From: Chloroflexota bacterium
Lineage (GTDB): Bacteria; Chloroflexota; Anaerolineae; Aggregatilineales; Phototrophicaceae
Direction of reading: 5' to 3'
Assembly (NCBI GenBank): GCA_023392115.1
Contig: JAEVZT010000461.1
Span: 1-18,933, forward strand
DNA: 18,933 bases
Position 1 is the first letter of the stretch, and each line of letters begins with the position of its first letter. Made by a program: the position numbers and the translations under genes. Below, in pieces: positions 1-7,310 of this stretch. A model generated the notes under the pieces. The model searched no databases. It was not told where the DNA came from and was given only the letters and a program-made list of their open reading frames with translations.

Positions 1-560
1 CGGATCACTTCGGCGGCGCGCTGCGCGCGACGCATTACCTGCTTGACGAGGGGCACGAGCGTGTCGGTTTTGTGACGTGGCTCTCACCTGCGATCAGCAT
101 GGATCACCGCCAGATCGGCTACACGCAGGCGCTGCGCGAGCGCGGCGCGATGGCAGACGAGACGTTAATCTGCCGCGTTGAGGGCTATCCCAGCGTTAAC
201 CACGCGCCGCTTGTCCCGTACCTGACCAGCCCAGCACGCCCGACCGCCGTTTTCGCCGCCAACGATCAGATCGCGGTTGCGCTCTACCGGGCAGCGGCGA
301 TCGTCGGGCTGCGCATCCCCGAAGACCTGTCAGTCATCGGCTTCGATAATCTCGACATCTCGCCTCACCTCGACCCGCCCTTAACCACGATCGCGCAGCC
401 GTTCCTGCAGATCGGGCGCGAAACGGCACGGCTGCTTATCGGACGGATTGAAGGCAGCGTTCACTCGCTGCAGCAGATCACGCTCGGCACCGAGTTGATC
501 GAACGCGGCTCCTGCTGTGCCCAGCAGGGGGAGCCGGCGGGCGAAACTGTCAGCTCATAA
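1..560 (+). CDS. LacI/GalR-family transcriptional regulator, C-terminal part (5' truncated)
   Basis: The reading frame is open from the left edge (first full codon at 3) to TAA at 558-560, so the N-terminal HTH and part of the sensor domain lie outside the window. What is visible is the periplasmic-binding-protein-like effector domain of LacI repressors. The diagnostic blocks are PTAVFAANDQIAVALYRAA and, further on, DLSVIGFDNLDISPHLDPPL followed by TTIAQP, the usual C-subdomain strand and effector-pocket region. The family binds operator DNA as a dimer and is released, or activated, by a sugar ligand. The gene converges with the sugar-transport/GH operon, with only 2 bp between the stop codons, so local control of that operon is a natural inference. 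No ligand can be assigned. The GTG at 72 is internal and is not the start. Confidence 0.93.
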   Translation, partial: DHFGGALRATHYLLDEGHERVGFVTWLSPAISMDHRQIGYTQALRERGAMADETLICRVEGYPSVNHAPLVPYLTSPARPTAVFAANDQIAVALYRAAAIVGLRIPEDLSVIGFDNLDISPHLDPPLTTIAQPFLQIGRETARLLIGRIEGSVHSLQQITLGTELIERGSCCAQQGEPAGETVSS

Positions 561-562
561 GC

Positions 563-3208
563 TCAGCGCAGATACGTCACCAACCGGTGCAGCAGGAAGC
601 GACCGGCGACATTCGCCTGCAACCCGATCACTTGATCGCCCATCCCGCCGGCAAACCGCAGCGTCGACGCGAGGATCATCCCCTCGCCTACCCGTAGTTC
701 GACAAGATAATCGCTGATCGTGAACAGCCGCGCGTCAAGGCGGCGCAAGATCGGCTTGATCGCCCGTAGATCGGGAATTGCCTGTGGCAGCACGTCGGTA
801 TTGATCGCGTGGTTGGTCGCCAGCGAGTAGAACTGGAGATCAACCGTTCCCTGATGGGGAAAGCCGCTCCACGCCGGATGATCGTAAATCAGCTTGATCG
901 ACTCGCGCCAGAACGGCACGTCGATCGCGGGCAGCTGCCCCTTCGCCGGCTGGAGTAGGATCACGCGCCCGCCGCGCGACGCATAGGAGAGCACGTCGGG
1001 CGTGAGCGCCTCGGCGATCAGGATGCCGTCGGTCGATTCGGGCACGGCGATCACCGGCTCGGCGGGCAGCCCGTCGAAGTCGCCGAGCGCGCCGGCGGGG
1101 TCAAACAGCTTGAGCGCCGTTCCCCACGACAGATCGGCGGGATAAACCCATAAGTCCCAGTGATTTGACGCCACACCCGCCAGCTCAACCCGCAGCGTCA
1201 TCGCCTGCGCGCTGCTGACCTGCGGCATCTGAATTTCGAGCGTGCCGAGTTCTTGCAGCCCGCCTGCTGGCAGTTCGGGAATCGTCCAGCCACCGCTGTC
1301 GACCACCTCACCGGCGGCAGCCTCAAGCTGCCAGCGGAGCATCCCGTGCGGAATGGCATCGACATTCGCCATCACGATTCGGAAATCTACCGGACTGCCG
1401 CCAAGGTGATTGTAGAGATCGATAGGATCGGGGCGGTCGCCGCCGTGCACCCAGCGCCGCGCCCGCCCCTGTTCCAGCAGCAGGACGTTGTCGCTGTTGG
1501 ACTCACGGAACGCTGTCGCGTCGTACTTCGGCTGATCCCAGTCGTCAAACACGCCAGACGTCGAGATCGGCGTGTCGCGCAAACCGGTGATGACGTAGCC
1601 GCCCATCCCCCGGCGTGCACGCGTCCATTCGATGATCGTCTTGCGCACCAGCAGCGACGCACTACGCGAGACATCGACGAGCCGCTGCTCGTCAAACGGC
1701 AGATCGAGCGCCGCGAGCCGTTCTTCCTGAAGGCTATATGCCCAGCGCACCGCCGATGACCCGACGCCGTAGACCTCGCGCCACCACGGGCGGTTATCGC
1801 CGCTGATGGCGCTCGTGTCACGGAAATCGTCGCAGTCGCAGAACTCGCCGAAGATCCACGGGCGCGGCTTGCGCCAATCACGCCGGAAATGATCGACCAA
1901 CGGGCGGAAGAAATGGAGGTCGCTGTAAAAGTGGTAGTCGTTGAAGTCAGCAAAGTCGAAGCCGTACCCTTTGTACGCCTCACCCGATCCGCTGTTGTCA
2001 CAGACGAGCACATCGCTGAGTGTGTCACGGGCGATCGTGTTGAGCGCTTCGAGCAGCGCCGCGTCCGCCATGTCTGCCCCAAGCTCGCAGCCGAGACTGT
2101 AAATAACGATCGACGGATGGTGGTGGACAGCCGCCAGAATGTCGGCATACTCGACCCGCGCCTGCTGCCGAAGGTGCACGTTCAGGCGTTGATACCACAT
2201 CGGCAGTTCAAGCCACAGCAGCATGCCTTCCTCGTCGGCAATTTCAAACAGACGCGCGGGCGGCACAAACAAGCACAGCTTGACCATGTTGAAGCCGAGC
2301 GCCCGCACACGGGCGAATTCGTCGCGGATCTGCGCCTCGGTCGGCGTGGGCGCGAGGGTGTCGGGATCCCATCCCCAGCTCAACGCGCCGCGCACATGAA
2401 ACGGCTCGTCGTTGAGCAGCAGTTGATCGCCGTCGGCGCGCAGCTGGCGAAAGCCAAAACGCCGCTCGCTTTCCGCGATCACCTGATCGCCGTCGAGCAA
2501 GCTCAGCACCGCGCGGTACTGCACCGGCGACTTCGGACTCCACGACTCCGCGTCAGGGATGGCGAGCGTCACGTCAAGTACATCGGCGGCGGGATTGCGC
2601 GTCTCTGCCACTACCCCACCTGCCTGATCGCAGACCTGAACACGTGCCGTCAGCGATGAGCCGACAGGCAGATCCGCGATCTGCGCCTTCAGGCGCACGC
2701 GACGCGTCTCCCAATCCGGCGCGACGCGCACTTCCGTCCAAGCCGGCGAACGGTGGGCGCTCAACCAGATGTCGCCCCACACGCCGCCAAACGTGATCGA
2801 CACGTAGGGGATGAATCCGACAATCACGTCGCGGTACGGGAAGCGGTCGCCGTCGTCGCCCGGTTTGATCACGCGCAGCTCAATCGTGTTGCTCGCGCCG
2901 GGTCGTATGGCGGCGCTCACGTCAAGCTCGAACGCCGTCCACATGCCTTCGTGCGTTCCGACCGGCTGGTCGTTGGCGAACACCTCGACGTAGTAGCTGA
3001 CCGCCTCGCAGTGTAGGATGATCCGCGCGCCATCCCACGACGCGGGCACGTCAACCGTTCGCCGGTAGACGGCAGGTCCTTCGCAGTCGCGCGCGAAGCC
3101 CTGCACTTCCCACGCGCCGGGGATGCGAACCATCCCGCGCTGCCCCGCCAGTTCAAGATCCCACTCGCCCACTAGGGTGAGCGTCTCCGCAAATCGATTT
3201 TCGCGCAT
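563..3208 (-). CDS. Glycoside hydrolase family 2 protein (beta-galactosidase/beta-glucuronidase-like)
   Basis: This 881-residue protein has the GH2 layout: jelly-roll sugar-binding domain (about 1-150, with AVYRRTVDVP and GVWGDIWL), immunoglobulin-like domain (about 155-255), TIM barrel (about 260-480), then a long C-terminal region. The barrel begins with FHVRGALSWGWDPD and DEFARVRALGFNMVKLCLF. The expected nucleophile is E455 in PWIFGEF. The expected acid/base is E375 in YSLGCEL, where the normally invariant preceding Asn is Cys374. Residues about 700-881 include a Rossmann-like stretch (LTPDVLSYASRGGRVILLQP) resembling the glutamine-amidotransferase-like domains of some beta-galactosidases; that is inference. 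No signal peptide is visible, so the enzyme is probably cytoplasmic. GAGGA lies 6 bp before the ATG. It is the last gene of the operon, 12 bp after the GH172 gene. The substrate is unknown. Confidence 0.9.
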   Translation of the reverse strand: MRENRFAETLTLVGEWDLELAGQRGMVRIPGAWEVQGFARDCEGPAVYRRTVDVPASWDGARIILHCEAVSYYVEVFANDQPVGTHEGMWTAFELDVSAAIRPGASNTIELRVIKPGDDGDRFPYRDVIVGFIPYVSITFGGVWGDIWLSAHRSPAWTEVRVAPDWETRRVRLKAQIADLPVGSSLTARVQVCDQAGGVVAETRNPAADVLDVTLAIPDAESWSPKSPVQYRAVLSLLDGDQVIAESERRFGFRQLRADGDQLLLNDEPFHVRGALSWGWDPDTLAPTPTEAQIRDEFARVRALGFNMVKLCLFVPPARLFEIADEEGMLLWLELPMWYQRLNVHLRQQARVEYADILAAVHHHPSIVIYSLGCELGADMADAALLEALNTIARDTLSDVLVCDNSGSGEAYKGYGFDFADFNDYHFYSDLHFFRPLVDHFRRDWRKPRPWIFGEFCDCDDFRDTSAISGDNRPWWREVYGVGSSAVRWAYSLQEERLAALDLPFDEQRLVDVSRSASLLVRKTIIEWTRARRGMGGYVITGLRDTPISTSGVFDDWDQPKYDATAFRESNSDNVLLLEQGRARRWVHGGDRPDPIDLYNHLGGSPVDFRIVMANVDAIPHGMLRWQLEAAAGEVVDSGGWTIPELPAGGLQELGTLEIQMPQVSSAQAMTLRVELAGVASNHWDLWVYPADLSWGTALKLFDPAGALGDFDGLPAEPVIAVPESTDGILIAEALTPDVLSYASRGGRVILLQPAKGQLPAIDVPFWRESIKLIYDHPAWSGFPHQGTVDLQFYSLATNHAINTDVLPQAIPDLRAIKPILRRLDARLFTISDYLVELRVGEGMILASTLRFAGGMGDQVIGLQANVAGRFLLHRLVTYLR

Positions 3209-3220
3209 CGTTCATCCTCG

Positions 3221-3712
3221 CTAGCGGGGCAGCCGTGCTTCAACCGGCAGCATCGGCGGAAACGGCTGGTGGGGTTCGGTCTGGTACCAGTAGGCAGTTG
3301 AAGAATAGTCGTTGCTCAGTTTGTTGCCGTGCCCGTGCTCGATCGTCACGCGGATCGACTGCTCGAAGAAGATCGGGTCTTCGACGTGGTAGCGGTAAAT
3401 CGTGTTCTTGCCGCGCCAGCGCCAATCATCCGTTCCCTGCCACAAAATAACGCCGTGATACGGTGCGCTGTACTCCTCTGTCGGCGCGAAAGCCGTGTTG
3501 ACGTAATCTTCGGTGCCCGTGCCGTACAGCCGGGGCAGCGGCTCGCCGTCGATGATGATCATGTCGTCGCCTTCGCCGTACCAGTCGTTCGGCTGGCGCT
3601 CGAAACAGTCGATGTCTAGGTGGCAGCCGACGTAATGCCCGCGCCCATTCGCCTCAAGGATGACGTAGTTTTGCGCGCCGTCGAGATTCGGCGTCCGCCA
3701 CGCCTCGAACAT
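3221..3712 (-). CDS. GH172/DUF2961 C-terminal half, possibly translated on its own
   Basis: This is the 163-residue part downstream of the amber codon. It carries both proposed catalytic glutamates (E47 in WYGEGDD and E68 in GTGTEDY), the family block DGAQNYVILEANGRGHYVGC and the C-terminal jelly-roll strands. The ATG lies 18 nt beyond the TAG. The stop itself sits in TAGGAAGG, a purine-rich Shine-Dalgarno-like sequence 13 nt from the ATG, so translational reinitiation is conceivable, though the spacing is long. If translated it could complement the N-terminal half as a split enzyme. If not, it is the remnant of a disrupted gene. The frame has no further stops or shifts, so the lesion is either recent, a sequencing error, or tolerated. 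Confidence 0.5.
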   Translation of the reverse strand: MFEAWRTPNLDGAQNYVILEANGRGHYVGCHLDIDCFERQPNDWYGEGDDMIIIDGEPLPRLYGTGTEDYVNTAFAPTEEYSAPYHGVILWQGTDDWRWRGKNTIYRYHVEDPIFFEQSIRVTIEHGHGNKLSNDYSSTAYWYQTEPHQPFPPMLPVEARLPR

Positions 3713-4294
3713 CTTGTCGTGGTTGCCTTCCTAGCGAACGGCAGGGTCTGCCCAGCCGGGCGTCGGATTCACGCGCCGCCACTGGGCATGGAAGCGCCCG
3801 TAATCCGCCATGCTCGTCCCGTCGGGATAGGATTCGTAGTCGACATAGAAGTAGACGTTCAGCTTGCGGTTGGCTTCGTTGGTGATGTCGATCCGCGCCG
3901 CGCTCTCGAACGGCATCGGAAACCAACAGTTGAAGCCGCGCCCGCTTTCGGGACTCATTTGCAGCGGCAGCGAGACGAAATTGCGCGTCAGGTTGTGCCC
4001 CATGCCGAAGAAGTCGCCGACCGGCGTCTCGACGCTTGGCGCCTCTTCACCGTCCCAGTACATGCGCAGCAAGACCTTGCGGTACAGGTACTTATCCTCG
4101 CATGACAGCGTCATCCAAATGTGCTTGATGCAGCCCGCGCCCTCGATAGCGGCAATCGATCGGGTTTGTCCCGGCTCGAACTCCCACCAGTCAAAGTTCC
4201 CGCCCGTAGTATCGTAGCTCGACAGGCGCATGCGGCGCACGTTGGAGCGCAGCCGGGCAAGCTGTCCGAGTGTTGTCATCCCGATCACGACCAC
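3221..4294 (-). pseudogene. DUF2961/GH172 family glycoside hydrolase interrupted by one in-frame TAG
   Basis: Two consecutive frames in the same register form one DUF2961 protein of 357 codons, about the usual family length. The first half (187 codons, 3731-4294) holds the N-terminal region, including SSYDTTGGNFDWWEF and GAGCIKHIWMTLSCED. It ends at TAG (3731-3733). After six codons, an ATG at 3712 opens the second half (163 codons, 3221-3712), with NYVILEANGRGHYVGCHL, GEGDDM and GTGTEDY. In characterised GH172 (B. dentium alphaFFase1) the catalytic glutamates E270 and E291 are 21 residues apart. Here the Glu of GEGD and the Glu of GTGTED are also 21 apart (241 and 262 of the joined frame), both after the stop. 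The 5' start is uncertain: GTG at 4294 overlaps the permease stop by 1 nt, and ATG at 4279 is an alternative. GH172 enzymes act on fructofuranosides or arabinofuranosides. Confidence 0.85.
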
Positions 4295-6246
4295 TACCCT
4301 TTCATACCGGTCAGTTGAATGCCCTCGATAAAGTAACGCTGGGCAAAGAAGAAGATCAGCAGCATCGGCAGCATGCTCAAGACCGACGCCGCGATCAGGC
4401 GGTCATAGTAGACCGCGCTGTACTGATCTTTGAAGAAATTGAGCCCGACGGACACCGGGAACAATTCGGGGCTGCTCAGGAAAATGAACGGTTCGAGGAA
4501 GCTGTTCCACGTCCACCAGAAGGTGAAGATGATCACCGTCGCGATCGCCGGCTTGCTCAGGGGAACTATCACATTCCAGATGATCTGGACGACGTTCGCG
4601 CCGTCGATGCGCGCCGCTTCTTCAAGCTCGCGCGGAATCGACGTGAAGAACTGGCGCAGCATGAAGATCAGGAAAGCGTTGCCGAAAAACGAGCGGATGA
4701 ACAGCGGGAACAGCGTGTTGACCATGCCCATGTCGCGGAAAATCTCGTACAGCGGCACGAGCGTGACCGGGTACGGAAGCATCATCGTGCTGAGCAGGAT
4801 CATGAACAGGAAGTTCTTGCCGGGGGCGCGCAGGCGGGCGAAGGCGTATGCCACGACAATACACGACAGGACGTGTCCGATGCAGTTGAGGAGCACAAGC
4901 ACGAACGAGTTGCGGAAGAACGTCGGGAAATAAGTTTCGGCGACTTTCGTTTGCAGCGCCTCGACATAGCCCTGAAAGCGGAGCTGCGGGTACATCGCGC
5001 GGTTCAAGTTTTCCGGGCTGACGTCGAACGCCTCGTCTACGACGCGCGCCGGAACGACCAGCGCCATTTCGCGCGAGTCGCCAACCAGCGCGACCGAAAG
5101 CGTATCCGTCCCTTCGGTGTAGCCATCCTGCACCCGGTACGGAATGCGCCCGTACCGATCGCCGCGCGTGCCCGTCAGCCCGCCGAGCTGCGCCAGCCGC
5201 AGCGTCGCCGCCTGATCGACAGGGATGACGAGGCTTTCGGTCGTGCCGCTGCTGAGGATCGCCACGTCGAAGGGCGCGCCACTCTCCGGCGTAAACGTCG
5301 CCACTTGCATGTCAACGCCATTCACCGGCTGGATTGTTCGCTCGCCCATCTGCCCGCGCGGCGCTACAAACGCGGCGCTGTCGACCTGTACCTCGTCAAT
5401 CACCGGCTGCCACGATTCGCGCACGAGGACAATGAACTCGCCGGTCATTCCTTCCGCTTGAACCAACGGCAGTTCGGTTTCGCCAACGGAAGCGAACCCG
5501 GCGTCGCTCAACACGGATGTCGAAACCAGCGTCGCCGCGGCGGCGATCTCCGGCGAGCCGACGACGGTCAGCTGTGATTCGGGTCCAAGCGGGATGATCT
5601 GCGTCGGCTGACCGTCGACGTCGATCTCGCGCCCGCGAAACTCAACGCCTTCAACCTCGAACGAGGCGCGGCTTCCGGCGTTGACCTCGTCCAGCGGCTG
5701 GCGTGAAGCGGCGGCGCGCAGATCGGCGACTTCGACAATGATCAGGTCATCGTCCTCGCCCCGCGCCAGTGCGACAACGTCGCGCGTTTCGCCGTCGAGC
5801 GTCCACGGGCGTACATTCAGCACGACGCCGTCGACGTTCGTCGCCACCGCCGCGCCAAGCTGATCACCGGGAACCGACTGGAGATTCGTCAGCAGCGCGG
5901 CGTCAATCACCGTCGTATAGCGGCGCACGCCAATTTGGATGACCTTCTGCGTCTCACCGTCGACAGCTGCTTCCCACAGGTTGATCATGCGGTTCGTGTT
6001 CCCCGCGCGCACTTCTTCCCAGTGCTGGGGAATCCAGATCGGCGGATCGGTGAAAATCTGCCATTCCGGTTTCAGACTGGCGGAAATCATCCACAGCATC
6101 GGAAAGACCATGAACGCCGCGCCGAGCGCCAGCACAATGTAGCTCAACGTGTGGCGAATCAGGCGCTGCCAGCCCTTCGACGTGCGGATGTTGTACCACG
6201 TATTGGCGGCGCGTCCGCTCACGGGTAAGCGGGTTGAGGTATCCAT
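4294..6246 (-). CDS. MalG-type carbohydrate ABC transporter permease with a giant extracytoplasmic insertion
   Basis: This 650-residue protein is a CUT1 inner-membrane permease, more than twice the usual length of about 280. TM1 is about residues 34-56, followed by the normal SASLKPEWQIFTDPPIWIP. The remaining TM helices run from about 444 to 638, with the EAA loop (EEAARIDGANVVQIIWNVI, about 542-560) that docks onto the ATPase and the typical end GIQLTGMKG. Between about 76 and 421 lies an extra, largely hydrophilic and beta-rich region on the outer face of the membrane. It shows six related units anchored at I105, L160, L220, L274, L331 and L387. Three of them begin with VDGV, VEGV or VNGV and end in an Ala-rich segment. 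The ATG is 3 nt from the upstream permease stop, so the genes are co-translated. The SD is weak (GAAG). The loop may contact the binding protein or the cell wall. Confidence 0.92.
   Translation of the reverse strand: MDTSTRLPVSGRAANTWYNIRTSKGWQRLIRHTLSYIVLALGAAFMVFPMLWMISASLKPEWQIFTDPPIWIPQHWEEVRAGNTNRMINLWEAAVDGETQKVIQIGVRRYTTVIDAALLTNLQSVPGDQLGAAVATNVDGVVLNVRPWTLDGETRDVVALARGEDDDLIIVEVADLRAAASRQPLDEVNAGSRASFEVEGVEFRGREIDVDGQPTQIIPLGPESQLTVVGSPEIAAAATLVSTSVLSDAGFASVGETELPLVQAEGMTGEFIVLVRESWQPVIDEVQVDSAAFVAPRGQMGERTIQPVNGVDMQVATFTPESGAPFDVAILSSGTTESLVIPVDQAATLRLAQLGGLTGTRGDRYGRIPYRVQDGYTEGTDTLSVALVGDSREMALVVPARVVDEAFDVSPENLNRAMYPQLRFQGYVEALQTKVAETYFPTFFRNSFVLVLLNCIGHVLSCIVVAYAFARLRAPGKNFLFMILLSTMMLPYPVTLVPLYEIFRDMGMVNTLFPLFIRSFFGNAFLIFMLRQFFTSIPRELEEAARIDGANVVQIIWNVIVPLSKPAIATVIIFTFWWTWNSFLEPFIFLSSPELFPVSVGLNFFKDQYSAVYYDRLIAASVLSMLPMLLIFFFAQRYFIEGIQLTGMKG
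5026..5961 (-). repeat. Six diverged tandem protein repeats (about 56 aa) inside the permease loop
   Basis: In residues 96-407 of the permease a pattern recurs: a DG or similar turn, then a short hydrophobic strand, a polar turn, a second hydrophobic strand, and an Asp/Ala-rich end. Examples are GETRDVVALARGEDDDLIIV, APFDVAILSSGTTESLVIPV and TLSVALVGDSREMALVVPAR. The first-strand anchor residues are I105, L160, L220, L274, L331 and L387, giving spacings of 55, 60, 54, 57 and 56 residues. The repeat is visible in the protein only. I aligned it by eye, so the exact boundaries are approximate. Confidence 0.6.
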
Positions 6247-6249
6247 CGG

Positions 6250-7242
6250 CTACTTCGCTTCCGACTCGTAATAGACCCACAGGGCGGACGAGCGAATCAC
6301 CAGCAGGGTAATGACCATGATGATGATGAACAGAATCCACGCCAGCGCTGACGCATAACCCATCTGCACGAACTGGAATGCGCGCTCATACAGGTTGATC
6401 ATGTAGAACAGCGTCGCGTCGTTGGGACCGCCGCGCGTCATCACCCAGCCGACGTCAAAGACTTGCAGCGCGGCGATGATCGCCAGCACGACGTTGAAGA
6501 AGATCGTCGGGCTGAGCATCGGCAGCGTGACGAAGCGGAACTTGGCGAAACCGTTCGCGCCGTCGATCTCGGCAGCTTCATAGAGCGATTCGGGGATGCC
6601 TTTCAAGCCCGCCAGATAGATGACGATCTGTCCGCCAATGCTCCACCAGCTCATCAAGATCAGCGCGGGCAGCGCCCACTGCTCGCTCAACAGCCAGTCG
6701 GGACCTTCAATGCCGAACCACCCGAGGACGATGTTCAGCATGCCGCCTTCAGGGCGGAAGATGTACATCCACAACACCGCGACGGCGATACTGCTCAAAA
6801 TCGAAGGCATGAAGAAGATGGTGCGCAGGAAATTGACGCCGCGCAGCTTTTGCGAGAGCACCATCGCCAGCGACAGCGCGATGATCGTGCTTCCCGGCAC
6901 GCTGCCGAGCGCGTAGACGAAGGTCACCCGCAGTGACTGCCAGAACTTGGGGTCGCTAAACAGACGCTCGTAGTTCTGCCAGCCGACCCATACCGGCGGT
7001 GACAGCAGGTTGTAGTTTGTGAACGACAGGTAAAGGGAGCGCAGCATCGGGTAAGCGAGGAAGATCAGGAAGCCGAGCAGCCACGGGCTGATCAGCACAT
7101 AGAATGCCAGCGCCTCACGCCGAGCCATCGGCGACATACGTATTCTGCGGGTAAGTACAGTTGGAGTCATAGGTGCGGTACTTTCCGTGTTCGTGAACGC
7201 ATTCCCGCCCTGCCTGTTTAGGACAGCGGCGCGGAATGTCAT
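6250..7242 (-). CDS. MalF-type carbohydrate ABC transporter permease
   Basis: This is a CUT1 permease of 330 residues with six predicted TM helices. TM1 lies in ALAFYVLISPWLLGFLIFLA, followed by the family hallmark SFTNYNLLSPPVWVGWQNY. The EAA loop reads LYEAAEIDGANGFAKFRFVTLP, seen here as ESLYEAAEIDGANG then FRFVTLPMLSP, and couples to the ATPase. VMTRGGPNDAT is the usual periplasmic signature. It forms a heterodimer with the adjacent MalG-type permease. The start is ambiguous. ATG 7242 has GGTGGGG 7 nt upstream, but that sequence lies within a strong hairpin. ATG 7170 (residue 25) has GGAAAG about 10 nt upstream, and translation from there gives a more typical N-terminus (MTPTVLTRR). The gene follows the solute-binding protein gene. 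Confidence 0.93.
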   Translation of the reverse strand: MTFRAAVLNRQGGNAFTNTESTAPMTPTVLTRRIRMSPMARREALAFYVLISPWLLGFLIFLAYPMLRSLYLSFTNYNLLSPPVWVGWQNYERLFSDPKFWQSLRVTFVYALGSVPGSTIIALSLAMVLSQKLRGVNFLRTIFFMPSILSSIAVAVLWMYIFRPEGGMLNIVLGWFGIEGPDWLLSEQWALPALILMSWWSIGGQIVIYLAGLKGIPESLYEAAEIDGANGFAKFRFVTLPMLSPTIFFNVVLAIIAALQVFDVGWVMTRGGPNDATLFYMINLYERAFQFVQMGYASALAWILFIIIMVITLLVIRSSALWVYYESEAK

Positions 7243-7244
7243 GA

Positions 7245-7279
7245 CTGCGCCCCCACCTGCAAGGCGGGCAGGGGCGCAG
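7245..7279 (-). promoter_or_regulatory. Intercistronic stem-loop between solute-binding protein and permease genes
   Basis: On the minus strand CTGCGCCCC (7271-7279) pairs with GGGGCGCAG (7245-7253), with an inner CCCGCCT-TGC-AGGTGGG stem containing one G-U pair. No T-run follows, so it is not a classical terminator. It sits 31 nt after the binding-protein stop and covers the SD-like GGTGGGG before ATG 7242. Known CUT1 operons often have such hairpins that stabilise the binding-protein mRNA and keep permease levels low; that role is inferred here. Confidence 0.65.
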
Positions 7280-7310
7280 CGGGGTCTAGATCATGGAGCG
7301 TGAGCAGTGC

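Noticed and set aside
4270..5577. A 435-codon open frame on the plus strand
   Set aside because: It lies antisense to the MalG-type permease, whose membrane and EAA motifs are unmistakable. The antisense product is rich in Arg, His and Asp with no domain pattern, as expected for a GC-rich shadow frame.
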